DNA of 64,000 bases from Planctomonas sp. JC2975 (GTDB lineage: Bacteria; Actinomycetota; Actinomycetes; Actinomycetales; Microbacteriaceae): contig NZ_JABEKS010000001.1 of NCBI RefSeq assembly GCF_012985205.1, forward strand, positions 62,001 through 126,000. The letters run 5' to 3'. Shown piece after piece: positions 48,543-57,196 of this stretch; the first letter of the stretch is position 1, and the number at the start of each line of letters is the position of its first letter. A program made the translations under genes and the position numbers. The notes beneath the pieces are model-generated. The model did not search any database. It worked only from the letters and a program-made list of their open reading frames with translations, and was not told the DNA's origin.

Positions 48543-50972
48543 TCACGAGCTCTCGCGCACGACGTCCTTCGGATCCTTGTCGGTGCGCCATCCGCGCCAC
48601 GACGGTTGACGGAGCCTGCCGCCCCTGGTCCATTCGGCGAACTCCACCTCGCCGACGAACACGGGTTCGACCCACCGCACCCCGCGGGCATCGGCGGCGG
48701 GAATGTCGTCGAACGGGTCCGTATCGCTGGCGACACCGACGAGTCGCTCGGCGATCTCGTCCAGCTCCGCGTCACCGAATCCGGTCCCCACCTTTCCGAC
48801 GTAGGCGAGTGCGTCCCCGTCCGGGATGCCGAGCAGGAGCGATCCGACCCCGTTCTCGCGTCGGCCTTCGCCCGGCTTCCATCCGCCGACGACGACCTCT
48901 TGCGTGGAGTGATGCTTCACCTTGATCCACGAGGTGGATCGCCGCCCCGCAGCGTAGGTGGACCTGCGGTCCTTCGCGACGATGCCCTCGTATCCGGCGG
49001 AACGGCTCTGCTTCATCGCTGCATCGATCGGCCCGTCGACAGTGTCCGGCACCTGGAGCACGCCCCGGTGCCGGTCGGCGACGACGTGCTCGAGCGCCGC
49101 GCGTCGCACCTCGTACTCCTCGCCGGTGATGTCGTGCCCGTCGAGTTCCAGGATGTCGAACACGTAGTACCGCACGGGTACCCGGTTCGCGACGCGTGAG
49201 ATCTCGGCCTCGTCCTGCAGGTTCATCCGCTGCTGGAGCAGGCCGAAATCGGGACGCCCGTCGTCGAGCGCGACGATCTCACCGTCGATCACGACGGGGG
49301 AGCGCACGCCGTCCGCGATCCCGGTCAGCTCGGGATACTGCGCCGTCACATCGTTCCCGTTGCGGGTCACGAGGCGAACGGCGCCGTCGGTCACGTACGC
49401 GATTGCCCGGATGCCGTCCCACTTGTCCTCGAACGCCCACCGCTCAGGGTCGTGCTCGAGCTCGGCCTGAGTGCCGAGGGTCGCGAGCATGGGGGAGTAG
49501 TCCTTGCGCACGCGGTCGGCGACCATGCGATGGATCAGCCAGTTCTTGTCGTCTCCGGATCCGCCGGCGCCGGACTTGCCCGTGTGGATGAGCGCGACCT
49601 TCACCGGCTTACCGCCGAGACCGCCGTCCGGCGACGGATGCAGCGTGACGATGACCTCCTCGCCCCCGCGCCACTTCTCCAGGTCGTAGACGCCGGAGTC
49701 CCAGATGTCGACGTGACCTGCGCCGTATTCCCCGTGCGGAATGTCCCCGTGGAAGCCGCCGTAGTCGAGCGGATGATCCTCGACGTGCACCGCGAGATGA
49801 TTCGTCTTCGTGTCCGTCGGCACGCCTTTGGGCAACGCCCAGCTGACCAGCACTCCATCGCGCTCCAGGCGGAAGTCGTAGTGCAGCCGTCTCGCGGCAT
49901 GCTTCTGGATCACGAACGAGCGACCGGATGTCGTGGCCGGGGTTCCGGCAGGCACGGGTTCGGGCGTCTTGTCGGCATCGCGCTTGCTGCGGTAGACGGT
50001 CAGCCGATCCCGAGCCCTTCCAGCATCGCCTCGCTCGGGCTTCTGGGCGCCGGCGTCGATCGCGTGCGGACGAGCATCCGCCAAGGGATCGCCCTTCTTC
50101 GCAACGCGGTCGAGCACTTCCTCGTAGTCGAGTTGACGCAGCTTCGGCGATGCGAGCTCCCGCCAGGTCCTGGGCGTCGCGACGGTCGGATGGGCGCGTC
50201 CGCGCAGCGAATACGGCGCGATCGTCGTCTTGTTGGAGTTGTTCTGGCTCCAGTCGATGAAGACCTTGCCCGCCCGATCGACGCGCTTCATCGTGCTGAT
50301 CACCTCGCCACGATGGTCGGCCTCGAGTGCACGCGCCAGTTCGTGGGCCACCTGCGACGCCTGGTCGGACGTCTGCCTGCCGTCCAGTCGCGCGTAGAGG
50401 TGGATGCCCTTGCTCCCGCTCGTCACGGGAACCGGGTCCAGCCCCATGCCGGACAGGATGTCCCGCGCCCAGCCGGCGACCTCCGCGCACTCCAGCAGGC
50501 CAACGCCATCGCCGGGGTCGAGGTCCAGCACCAGCCGATCGGGATTGCGCCGCGCGCCACGCGGGCCTGCCTGCCACTGCGGCACGTGGATCTCGAGCGC
50601 GGCGATCTGCCCCAGCCAGGTCAGCACGGCGGGCTCGTTCACGAGCGGATACACGTTCACGTGATCGCTGTGCTGGATGCTCACGCGGGGCACCCAGGCC
50701 GGCGTCCCCTCATCCAGGTTCTTCTGGAAGAACGGCTGCCCGGGATGCTCCGCCGTCCCGACCCCGTTCACCCATCGCTTGCGCGTGGCCGGTCTGCCAT
50801 GGGCGTGCTCGATCAGGTGATCGGCGATCCTGGCGTAGTACGACAGCACGTCGCCCTTGGTGGTGCCGGTCTCCGGATACAGCACCTTGTCCAGGTTCGA
50901 AAGCTTGATCCGATGCCCGTCGACCTCCACCACGGTCGGCCCTGCACCGTCCGAAGCGCCCCCCGCTGTCAT
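48543..50972 (-). CDS. ligD: Three-domain LigD (polymerase-phosphoesterase-ligase)
   Basis: 809 residues in the mycobacterial order. Polymerase about 10-300 with LVLDLDPGD (D150, D152) and VPVTSGSKGIHLYARLDG. 3'-phosphoesterase about 350-500 with H358, H364 and D366 in IQKHAARRLHYDFRLERDGV, and HPLDYGGFHGDIPHGEYGAG. Ligase about 510-809 with K517 in WAFEDKWDGIRAIAY and VIDGEIVALDDGRPDFGLLQ. It is the main bacterial end-joining enzyme, recruited by Ku. ATG 50972 is preferred over a longer frame that overlaps the Ku promoter. Divergent from ku with 67 bp between them. Confidence 0.95.
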   Translation of the reverse strand: MTAGGASDGAGPTVVEVDGHRIKLSNLDKVLYPETGTTKGDVLSYYARIADHLIEHAHGRPATRKRWVNGVGTAEHPGQPFFQKNLDEGTPAWVPRVSIQHSDHVNVYPLVNEPAVLTWLGQIAALEIHVPQWQAGPRGARRNPDRLVLDLDPGDGVGLLECAEVAGWARDILSGMGLDPVPVTSGSKGIHLYARLDGRQTSDQASQVAHELARALEADHRGEVISTMKRVDRAGKVFIDWSQNNSNKTTIAPYSLRGRAHPTVATPRTWRELASPKLRQLDYEEVLDRVAKKGDPLADARPHAIDAGAQKPERGDAGRARDRLTVYRSKRDADKTPEPVPAGTPATTSGRSFVIQKHAARRLHYDFRLERDGVLVSWALPKGVPTDTKTNHLAVHVEDHPLDYGGFHGDIPHGEYGAGHVDIWDSGVYDLEKWRGGEEVIVTLHPSPDGGLGGKPVKVALIHTGKSGAGGSGDDKNWLIHRMVADRVRKDYSPMLATLGTQAELEHDPERWAFEDKWDGIRAIAYVTDGAVRLVTRNGNDVTAQYPELTGIADGVRSPVVIDGEIVALDDGRPDFGLLQQRMNLQDEAEISRVANRVPVRYYVFDILELDGHDITGEEYEVRRAALEHVVADRHRGVLQVPDTVDGPIDAAMKQSRSAGYEGIVAKDRRSTYAAGRRSTSWIKVKHHSTQEVVVGGWKPGEGRRENGVGSLLLGIPDGDALAYVGKVGTGFGDAELDEIAERLVGVASDTDPFDDIPAADARGVRWVEPVFVGEVEFAEWTRGGRLRQPSWRGWRTDKDPKDVVRESS

Positions 50973-51039
50973 GGGAACGACGTTACGCCTGAGGGTCCAA
51001 GGGTTGTCGAACCGCGTCTCGGGCGGTGCAATAGACGGT

Positions 51040-51915
51040 ATGCGAGCCATCGGCAAGCGCGTCATCGCGTTCGGACTGGTCAACGTGCCGGTGAAGATCT
51101 ACAGCGCGACGGAAGACCACGACGTGTCGCTGCACCAGGTGCACGACAAGGATGGCGGACGCATCCGCTACCAGCGTCGCTGCGAGATCGACGGGGAGAT
51201 CGTCCCGTACGAGCACATCGTGAAGGCTTACGACTCCGGCGACCAGACGGTTGTGCTGACGGATGAGGACCTCTCGTCCTTGCCGGAGGAGCGCAGCAAC
51301 GAGATCGAAGTGGTCGAGTTCGTTCCCGACGACCAGGTCGATCCGATCATGTTCGAGCGCAGCTACTTCCTCGAGCCCGATTCCCGCTCCTCGAAGGCGT
51401 ACGTGCTCCTCCGGCAGACCCTGGAGGCCACCAACCGCACCGCCATCGTCAAGTTCGCATTGCGCCAGAAGACGCGACTCGGTGCGCTGCGCGTGCGAGA
51501 CGGCATCCTCATGTTGCAGGGCTTGCTCTGGGCCGACGAGGTGCGACAACCGGAGTTCTCGAGCCTGTCGGAGACCGTGCAGATCACCGACAAAGAGCTC
51601 GACATGTCGTCGAAGCTCGTGGCGAGCTACGAGAGCGACTTCGAGCCGGAGAAGTACGACGACGACTACCAGATCCAGCTCCAGAAGCTCATCGACGCCA
51701 AGCTCGAGCAGGGCGACACCATCGACACCGAGGCCACGTTCGGCCAAGAGTCAGAGGGGGAGAAGGGCGAGGTCCTCGACCTCATGGAGGCGCTGAGGCG
51801 CAGTGTCGAGAAGAACCGCGGCGAGAAGGGGAGTGCGGCATCGGCCGGGAAGGCCGGCGGTTCTAAGGTGAGCGGCGAGCGGGCGACCCGCGGATCCCGC
51901 AAGAAGGCGGGCTGA
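51040..51915 (+). CDS. ku: Ku end-joining protein
   Basis: 291 residues. Core motifs MRAIGKRVIAFGLVNVPVKI, DVSLHQVHDKDGGRIRYQRR, CEIDGEIVPYEHIVKAYDSG, DPIMFERSYFLEPD, FALRQKTRLGALRVRDGILM. A basic C-terminal tail (SKVSGERATRGSRKKAG) is usual in actinobacteria and can bind DNA. It forms a homodimer ring on broken ends and recruits LigD. ATG 51040. Divergent from ligD, so both may share a control region. Confidence 0.95.
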   Translation: MRAIGKRVIAFGLVNVPVKIYSATEDHDVSLHQVHDKDGGRIRYQRRCEIDGEIVPYEHIVKAYDSGDQTVVLTDEDLSSLPEERSNEIEVVEFVPDDQVDPIMFERSYFLEPDSRSSKAYVLLRQTLEATNRTAIVKFALRQKTRLGALRVRDGILMLQGLLWADEVRQPEFSSLSETVQITDKELDMSSKLVASYESDFEPEKYDDDYQIQLQKLIDAKLEQGDTIDTEATFGQESEGEKGEVLDLMEALRRSVEKNRGEKGSAASAGKAGGSKVSGERATRGSRKKAG

Positions 51916-52077
51916 CGCAGACCGTGCGTCATCTCCGGACACGACGGGGATCGGCTCATCGGCGGGCCGCGTTCGGCTGGAAGACTGGGCGGATGAGGTC
52001 CTGCACGTCTTCGTCCGTCCCCGAACGCCGATGCGTACTCGCAGCGCGCGTGCTCAGCGAGACGGCGGTCTAGCAGC

Positions 52078-52962
52078 ATGGTGCTGGAGAGACGTCCGCT
52101 CGGAAGCGGCGACGGCTGGGTGAACGGTCCGGACGGCCGCCGATTCTGGGGCACGTTCGGCGCGGCTGGACTGCTGGTCACGCTTCCCGATGCCGGGGTG
52201 CTGCTCCAGCATCGCGCGGAGTGGAGCCACTTCGGCGGCACGTGGGGTCTGCCCGGCGGCGCACGCCACAAAGGGGAGAGCGCGCAGCAAGGCGCCATTC
52301 GGGAGGCCTCGGAGGAGGCCGGAGTCCCTTCGGCGTCGGTGCGACCGCGGTTCCTCTCCCTGCTCGACCTCGGCTGGTGGTCCTACTCCACGGTCGTGGC
52401 GGCGACGAGCGAGTTCTTCGAGCCGGTGATCGGCGATGCCGAGAGCATCGAGGTGTGCTGGGTCCCCGTCGACGAGGTAGCGTCGTTGCCTTTGCACCCG
52501 GGATTCGCCGAGCGCTGGCCGCAGCTGCGCGACGACCTGGGCCGCGATCCCGTCGTCATCGTCGACGCCGCCAATGTCGTGGGGTCCCGACCCGACGGCT
52601 GGTGGCGCGACCGCGCGGGTGCCGCGGCACGGCTCGTGCACCGGCTGGCGACCCTGGACCAGGTGGGCTGGCCCGCCGACGCGCTCGGTCTGCCCCATCA
52701 CGCGTGGTGGCCGAGCGTCGTGGTGGTGCTAGAAGGCGAGGCGAAGCGGATGCCCGACTCCGAGCATCCGAATTCCCTCACCATCGTTCGCGCCGAAACC
52801 GACGGAGATTCCGCGATCGTGGAACAGGTGCGCTCGCTGTCGCGGCCGGATCAGGCGATCGTCGTCACCGCGGACAGGGGACTCGCAGATCGGGTGACAG
52901 CCCTCGGCGCTTCAACGGCATCGCCCGGCGGCCTGCTGCGAGCGTTCGACGCCCTCGCCTGA
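52078..52962 (+). CDS. NUDIX hydrolase with C-terminal NYN/PIN-like domain
   Basis: 294 residues, two parts. Residues 1-150 are a NUDIX domain: GTWGLPGGARHKGESAQQGA then IREASEEAGV fits the G-x5-E-x7-R-E-U-x-E-E-x-G-U box. From about 158 a NYN/PIN-like fold starts: DPVVIVDAANVVGSRPDGWW (the D-A-A-N-V motif of NYN RNases, normally N-x-D-N), RDRAGAAARLVHRLATLD, SVVVVLEGEAKRM, and VVTADRGLADRVTALG with conserved Asp residues. The fusion suggests a nucleotide- and RNA-related quality-control role. Placed after ku but not coupled to it. Confidence 0.8.
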   Translation: MVLERRPLGSGDGWVNGPDGRRFWGTFGAAGLLVTLPDAGVLLQHRAEWSHFGGTWGLPGGARHKGESAQQGAIREASEEAGVPSASVRPRFLSLLDLGWWSYSTVVAATSEFFEPVIGDAESIEVCWVPVDEVASLPLHPGFAERWPQLRDDLGRDPVVIVDAANVVGSRPDGWWRDRAGAAARLVHRLATLDQVGWPADALGLPHHAWWPSVVVVLEGEAKRMPDSEHPNSLTIVRAETDGDSAIVEQVRSLSRPDQAIVVTADRGLADRVTALGASTASPGGLLRAFDALA

Positions 52963-53001
52963 GACGCTCCGCCCGGCGCGGGATCGGGCTACCGCTGGCC
53001 G

Positions 53002-53463
53002 TCAGCCCAGGGGGACGGTCACGTCCTCGGCGAGCGATTCCTTCCACCTCACGAGCGCGCGGACCGTCGAACTGGCGTCCTGCGCCAGTCGCTCCATGGC
53101 GTCGTCGGGCACGAAGTAGTTCACGGCGACCCAGCCGCGCACGGTCTCCGACCCGTCGGATGCGAGTTCCCGCAGCACGTCGCACGGAGTCGCCTCGTTG
53201 CGCGCGACGCAGCCACGCACCCCGGCGTCCGGATCGTGAGCCAGGGTCTCGAACAGGTCGGCCGGCGTGTTGTAGTTGCTCGCAACGCTCTCCCGGATCT
53301 TCGGGTTCTCGTGCTGGGCGAGCAGTCGCAGCCGGCGGATCTTGCTGTCCGTCAACGGCGGCATGGGATGCAGTGCGGCAGCCTCCTCCGCCGTCAGCAT
53401 GGCGGGCGCTGCACGCCGCATCGCCTCACGCTGGGCAGGAGTGTTGAACCGGATGCACGACAT
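53002..53463 (-). CDS. Leucine-rich-variant (LRV/HEAT-like) repeat protein
   Basis: 153 residues. After a short N-terminal region the protein is made of a 26-residue repeat, three full copies plus one partial: LAQHENPKIRESVASNYNTP, LAHDPDAGVRGCVARNEATP, LASDGSETVRGWVAVNYFVP, LAQDASSTVRALVRW. The V-R-x-x-V-A-x-N-x-x-x-P spacing is that of LRV repeats, which form an alpha superhelix for protein binding. The iron-sulfur cysteine cluster of AzoLRV proteins is absent. The start is uncertain: ATG 53463 or GTG 53472. Confidence 0.75.
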   Translation of the reverse strand: MSCIRFNTPAQREAMRRAAPAMLTAEEAAALHPMPPLTDSKIRRLRLLAQHENPKIRESVASNYNTPADLFETLAHDPDAGVRGCVARNEATPCDVLRELASDGSETVRGWVAVNYFVPDDAMERLAQDASSTVRALVRWKESLAEDVTVPLG

Positions 53464-53541
53464 GCCCTCCACGTTAATCCAGGCGCACGATACCGTGGCG
53501 AGGCGCGGCGCAGGTTGGAGCTCCGGCGACGCGTGCCGGGA

Positions 53542-54366
53542 TCAGCGTGTGGCTGCCTCAGCCGCCCTGCGCCGCGGCGGCCACGGGACGATCGGCGACG
53601 TCGTGGCCTGGTAATCCGCGTACTCCGGATACCGCCTGCGCGAAATGCTCTCCGTGAACACGGTCGAACCGATGAACAGCGCTGTGAGGAGGACAGCGCC
53701 GAGCACCGTCCATTGCAGCACGGATCCGGCGGCGATCGCCCCGAAGAAGAACACCACCCACCACTGCGCCTGCTCGAAGAAGAAGTTGGGGTGCCGCGAG
53801 AAGCGGAACAGGCCCGACTGGAGGAAGCGCGGAGACGGCTCGCGTCCTGCCACGACTTCCGACGCCTTCCAATGGTGGAAGTCCCATTGCTGCTGATCGG
53901 CAACGGTCTCCCCGACGAGGAAGGCGAGGAACACGACGACAGCGACGACGTCCAGCACAGTGAACGGCGTGCGATGCTGGTACGCCGTCCACGCGGGGAG
54001 CGTGATCAGAAAGAGCAGCACGTTCTGGTAGATCACGATGAAGAAGAGGTTGAACAGGAACCACTTCCAGCCAGCGATCCTCGAGCGCAGGAACGCCCAG
54101 CGATAGTCCTCGCCGCCCGGTGCGTAGCCGCCCTTGCGGGCGAAGTTGAAGGTGAGGCGCGCTCCCCACAGCGTGACGAGCGCGGCCATCACATCCAGCC
54201 GCACGTCCGTCATCCCTGCGGCCACGGCATAGACCCACACATAGGCGACGGGGACCAGCGACCAGATCCGGTCGACCCAGGAGTATTCCTTCGTGATCAA
54301 CGACAGCACCCACGTCGCGACGCAGATGGCGGCGAGGATCCACAGGCACACGATCACGGGGGACAT
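53542..54366 (-). CDS. DUF1295 (steroid 5-alpha-reductase-like) membrane protein
   Basis: 274 residues, six or more hydrophobic segments. Motifs typical of the DUF1295 group: YSWVDRIWSLVPVAYVWVYA, LWGARLTFNFARKGGYAPGG, EDYRWAFLRSRIAGWKWFLF, and near the end FRFSRHPNFFFEQAQWWVVF with SRRRYPEYADYQATTSPIVP, like the C-terminal half of steroid reductases and isoprenylcysteine methyltransferases (S-R-H-P-N, Y-x-x-Y). NADPH-dependent reductase activity on a lipid is possible but unproved. Confidence 0.8.
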   Translation of the reverse strand: MSPVIVCLWILAAICVATWVLSLITKEYSWVDRIWSLVPVAYVWVYAVAAGMTDVRLDVMAALVTLWGARLTFNFARKGGYAPGGEDYRWAFLRSRIAGWKWFLFNLFFIVIYQNVLLFLITLPAWTAYQHRTPFTVLDVVAVVVFLAFLVGETVADQQQWDFHHWKASEVVAGREPSPRFLQSGLFRFSRHPNFFFEQAQWWVVFFFGAIAAGSVLQWTVLGAVLLTALFIGSTVFTESISRRRYPEYADYQATTSPIVPWPPRRRAAEAATR

Positions 54367-54531
54367 GCTTCGGATTCTAGGGCCGCCGCCGTCCCCGCCA
54401 GCGCACACAGGTGCGGCGCGGAGCGCTACGAGGCCAGGGGACAGCCGGCGTCATCCCAGGAGCCTCCGCAACCCGTCACCCGATCGAGGGTCGTCAGCGA
54501 TCACGGCCGAGGCAGCCTAAGATTGCGAGGC

Positions 54532-55164
54532 GTGGCACAGGCATCCGGCACGGTCTCCTCGCGAGTGCTGACCGTCCCCAATCTGCTGAGCTTCTTCCGG
54601 CTCGCGCTGGTTCCTGTCTTCCTGTGGTTCGTCATCGCCGCCTGGGATGCGTGGGCGCTTGTCGTGCTCATCATCGCCAGCGTGACGGACTTCTTCGACG
54701 GATATCTGGCCCGACGCCTCGGCCAGGTATCGCGCCTCGGCCAGTTGCTCGACCCGGCAGCGGATCGGCTGTACATCTTCGCCGCCCTGATCGGCCTCGC
54801 CTGGCGGGACCTGCTGCCGTGGTGGCTCGTGATCGCGATCATCGCCAGGGACGTGATGCTCCTCATCCTCGGCATCGTGCTGGCGAACCACGGACACGGT
54901 CCGCTCCCCGTGCACCATCTCGGCAAGGTGGCGACGTTCGCGCTCCTCGTGGCGCTCCCTGTGCTGATGCTGGGCGAGGCCTTCCACGAGATCGCCTGGG
55001 CGTCGCAGCCCATCGGCTGGGCGATAGCCCTTTGGGGTGCGTTCCTGTACTGGTGGGCCGGCATCCTCTATGTTCGCGAAACCGCCCGGGTGGTGCGGCG
55101 CGCGCCTGCCAACGATGGCGTGGCATCCGATACGCTTTCCGGAGAGGAGGTCGACGGTGGCTGA
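54532..55164 (+). CDS. CDP-alcohol phosphatidyltransferase
   Basis: 210 residues, about five membrane helices. The family signature is complete: DFFDGYLARRLGQVSRLGQL then LDPAADR (D-G-x2-A-R-x8-G-x3-D-x3-D). It exchanges CMP of CDP-diacylglycerol for an alcohol (glycerol-3-phosphate, inositol phosphate or phosphatidylglycerol; the exact acceptor cannot be told). The GTG at 54532 is the true start: TAAGAT ends 8 nt upstream (leaderless). It overlaps the FHA gene by 8 nt and leads the garA operon, an arrangement common in actinobacteria. Confidence 0.88.
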   Translation: MAQASGTVSSRVLTVPNLLSFFRLALVPVFLWFVIAAWDAWALVVLIIASVTDFFDGYLARRLGQVSRLGQLLDPAADRLYIFAALIGLAWRDLLPWWLVIAIIARDVMLLILGIVLANHGHGPLPVHHLGKVATFALLVALPVLMLGEAFHEIAWASQPIGWAIALWGAFLYWWAGILYVRETARVVRRAPANDGVASDTLSGEEVDGG

Positions 55165-55630
55165 GCAGAACGACCCGAACCGCGAAGCGCAGCGAGCCGG
55201 GGGAGACGACACGACCGCGGGCTTCGGTGAGGAATTCGCCGCAGCGATGAACGCGCAGGCGGCTGGAGTCACTCCCGAAGAGCGCGAGGCTATAGGTGCA
55301 TTGCCGAGCGGATCGGCCCTCTTGATCGTGCGACGCGGACCCAACACGGGTGCGCGGTTCCTCTTGGACGCCGACATCACGACGGCCGGCCGGCACCCCG
55401 ATGCCGACATCTTCCTCGACGACGTGACGGTGTCACGTCGGCATGCGGAGTTCATCCGCCACGGGAACGTGTTCGAGGTCAAGGACCTCGGGTCGCTCAA
55501 CGGCACGTACTTCGATGGCGTCCGCGTGGAGAGCGCCATCCTGAGCGACGGTGCCGAGGTGCAGATCGGCAAGTTCCGGCTCACGTTCTACGCCGCCCGC
55601 TCCGACCTGGACGCGTCAGCGTCGGCCTGA
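55157..55630 (+). CDS. garA: FHA-domain regulator GarA/OdhI
   Basis: 157 residues. The FHA domain (about 53-145) has GARFLLDADITTAGRHPDAD, DDVTVSRRHAEFIRHGNVFE, VKDLGSLNGTYFDGVRVESA with the phosphothreonine-binding G-R, S-x-x-H and N-G. The N-terminal tail holds GGDDTTAGFG (T19-T20), the place of the phosphorylated ETT motif that turns GarA/OdhI from 2-oxoglutarate-dehydrogenase inhibitor to silent form. RBS GAGG 7 nt before the GTG at 55157. In the usual garA-ftsR-merR order. Confidence 0.9.
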   Translation: MAEQNDPNREAQRAGGDDTTAGFGEEFAAAMNAQAAGVTPEEREAIGALPSGSALLIVRRGPNTGARFLLDADITTAGRHPDADIFLDDVTVSRRHAEFIRHGNVFEVKDLGSLNGTYFDGVRVESAILSDGAEVQIGKFRLTFYAARSDLDASASA

Positions 55631-56337
55631 TGTCCCGCGAGTCCACCCAGGCGCGCGAATCCGCGGCAGCCCGTGGACCGCTCCTCGGCATCGGTCAGGT
55701 GCTTGCGCAGCTGACCCCGGACTTCCCGGACCTGGCGCCGTCCAAACTGCGGTTCCTCGAGGAGCAGGGGCTCGTCACGCCCGCTCGCACGGCATCGGGG
55801 TACCGCAAGTTCTGCGCGGATGACGTCGAGCGACTCCGCACCATCCTCACCCTGCAGCGAGAGCACTATTTGCCGCTGAAGGTGATCCGCGGATATCTCG
55901 CCGAGCAGGACGCCGGCCGCACCCCGATCATCCCCGGTGCGACGGGCCCCACACGGCCGAGCATTCTCTCAACGGGCCGACGCTTCAGCAGGGAAGAACT
56001 GTTGAGCGAAGCGGATGCCGCTCCCGCGCTTCTTCAGGAGGCTATCGCCTCATCGCTCATCGTCCCCGCCGACGTGTACGGAGAGGACCAGCTCACCGTG
56101 CTCAAGGCGCTCGTCGAACTGCACCGGAGCGGAATCGAGCCGCGCCACCTGCGTGGCCTGCGGGCTTCGGCCGAGCGGGACATCGGTCTCATCGAGACTG
56201 CGCTGGCACCCGTCGCACGGCGTTCCGACACGAGCGCGCGTGCCCGTGCCGGCGAACTCGGCCGGGAACTCGCAGACGATCTGGAAACGGTGCGATCGGG
56301 CATCGTTCGAGCCGCCCTCGCGCGGCTGGCGCAGTGA
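55630..56337 (+). CDS. ftsR: MerR-like cell-division regulator FtsR
   Basis: 235 residues. An N-terminal MerR-type winged helix (LGIGQVLAQLTPDFPDLAPS, KLRFLEEQGLVTPARTASGY, RKFCADDVERLRTILTLQRE). A long C-terminal region (IEPRHLRGLRASAERDIGLI and others) matches FtsR, the actinobacterial activator of ftsZ, in place directly after garA. The ATG overlaps the garA stop (TGATG). No cofactor cysteines for metal sensing. Confidence 0.85.
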   Translation: MSRESTQARESAAARGPLLGIGQVLAQLTPDFPDLAPSKLRFLEEQGLVTPARTASGYRKFCADDVERLRTILTLQREHYLPLKVIRGYLAEQDAGRTPIIPGATGPTRPSILSTGRRFSREELLSEADAAPALLQEAIASSLIVPADVYGEDQLTVLKALVELHRSGIEPRHLRGLRASAERDIGLIETALAPVARRSDTSARARAGELGRELADDLETVRSGIVRAALARLAQ

Positions 56338-56458
56338 GTGGCGCGCGACCGCGACACGCCGACCTGTTCGACCGGATGTCGTTGCTCGCCTCCGCGGGCA
56401 CGGTTACCGTTGACTGTACGCCGCTGAGACGACGTATCCGGGGTGAGAGGGACAGCGC

Positions 56459-57007
56459 ATGACCGAAGTTCGTCGAAACGACGACGCTCGCTACGACCTC
56501 GGGTTCCTCTTCACCGACGGGCTCCCAGAGATGGATGACGTGACGGGTTACCGCGGCGCAGTCGCTGCGCGGGCCGCGGGCATCAGCTATCGACAGCTCG
56601 ACTACTGGGCACGTACGGGACTCGTCGAGCCCACCGTCCGCGGGGCCGCCGGCAGCGGATCGCAACGGCTCTACGGATTCCGCGACATCCTCGTGCTCAA
56701 GCTCGTGAAGCGCCTCCTCGACACCGGGATCTCACTGCAGCAGATCCGCACCGCCGTCGAGCAGTTGCGGCGAGAGGGCGTCAGCGACCTGGCGCAGACC
56801 ACCCTCATGAGCGATGGCGCCAGCGTTTACCTCTGCACGTCGGACGACGAGGTCATCGATCTTGTGGGCCGTGGGCAGGGAGTTTTCGGGATCGCCGTCG
56901 GCAAGGTGCTGCGCGAGGTCGAGACCAGCCTGGTCGAGCTGGATGTGCAGGCAACTGACTCCATGGACGAGCTCGCCCAGCGTCGCGCATCGAAGAAGAT
57001 CTCGTAG
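56459..57007 (+). CDS. MerR family regulator (garA cluster)
   Basis: 182 residues. It starts MTEVRRNDDARYDLGFLFTD, then the winged helix VAARAAGISYRQLDYWARTG, LVEPTVRGAAGSGSQRLYGF, RDILVLKLVKRLLDTGISLQ, QIRTAVEQLRREGVSDLAQT. The C-terminal half has strands (LMSDGASVYLCTSDDEVIDL, VGRGQGVFGIAVGKVL) like the second MerR protein of the mycobacterial garA locus. The nuclease gene (bfn type) that usually lies before it is absent. The start is after a 121-bp gap; ribosome site GAGAGGGACA. Confidence 0.83.
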   Translation: MTEVRRNDDARYDLGFLFTDGLPEMDDVTGYRGAVAARAAGISYRQLDYWARTGLVEPTVRGAAGSGSQRLYGFRDILVLKLVKRLLDTGISLQQIRTAVEQLRREGVSDLAQTTLMSDGASVYLCTSDDEVIDLVGRGQGVFGIAVGKVLREVETSLVELDVQATDSMDELAQRRASKKIS

Positions 57008-57113
57008 CCCCCGCTCCCTGAGCGAGCACGGCGGTCGTCACGGTTCCCCAGGTGCTGGCGACGAGTCGAGGGACACTGTTCCGAGCACGCGCACACGTCG
57101 GCGCTGCGGTTTT

Positions 57114-57129
57114 CGTGAGCAGCCTCACG
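57114..57129. terminator. Weak hairpin between merR and parA-like genes
   Basis: CGTGAG-CAGC-CTCACG followed by GCGCCGCTTTT on the + strand. It may end the garA-operon transcript. The rest of 57008-57196 shows nothing recognisable. Confidence 0.35.
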
Positions 57130-57196
57130 CGCCGCTTTTGACCGCCGTGTCAGCCCACGACGACCCCACGGCTAGAAGGGATGAGTCGGCTGGCCG

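Noticed and set aside
52221-53447. 408-codon frame over the NUDIX gene and LRV gene
   Set aside because: Out of frame with the NUDIX domain and antisense to the LRV repeats; Arg-rich shadow.
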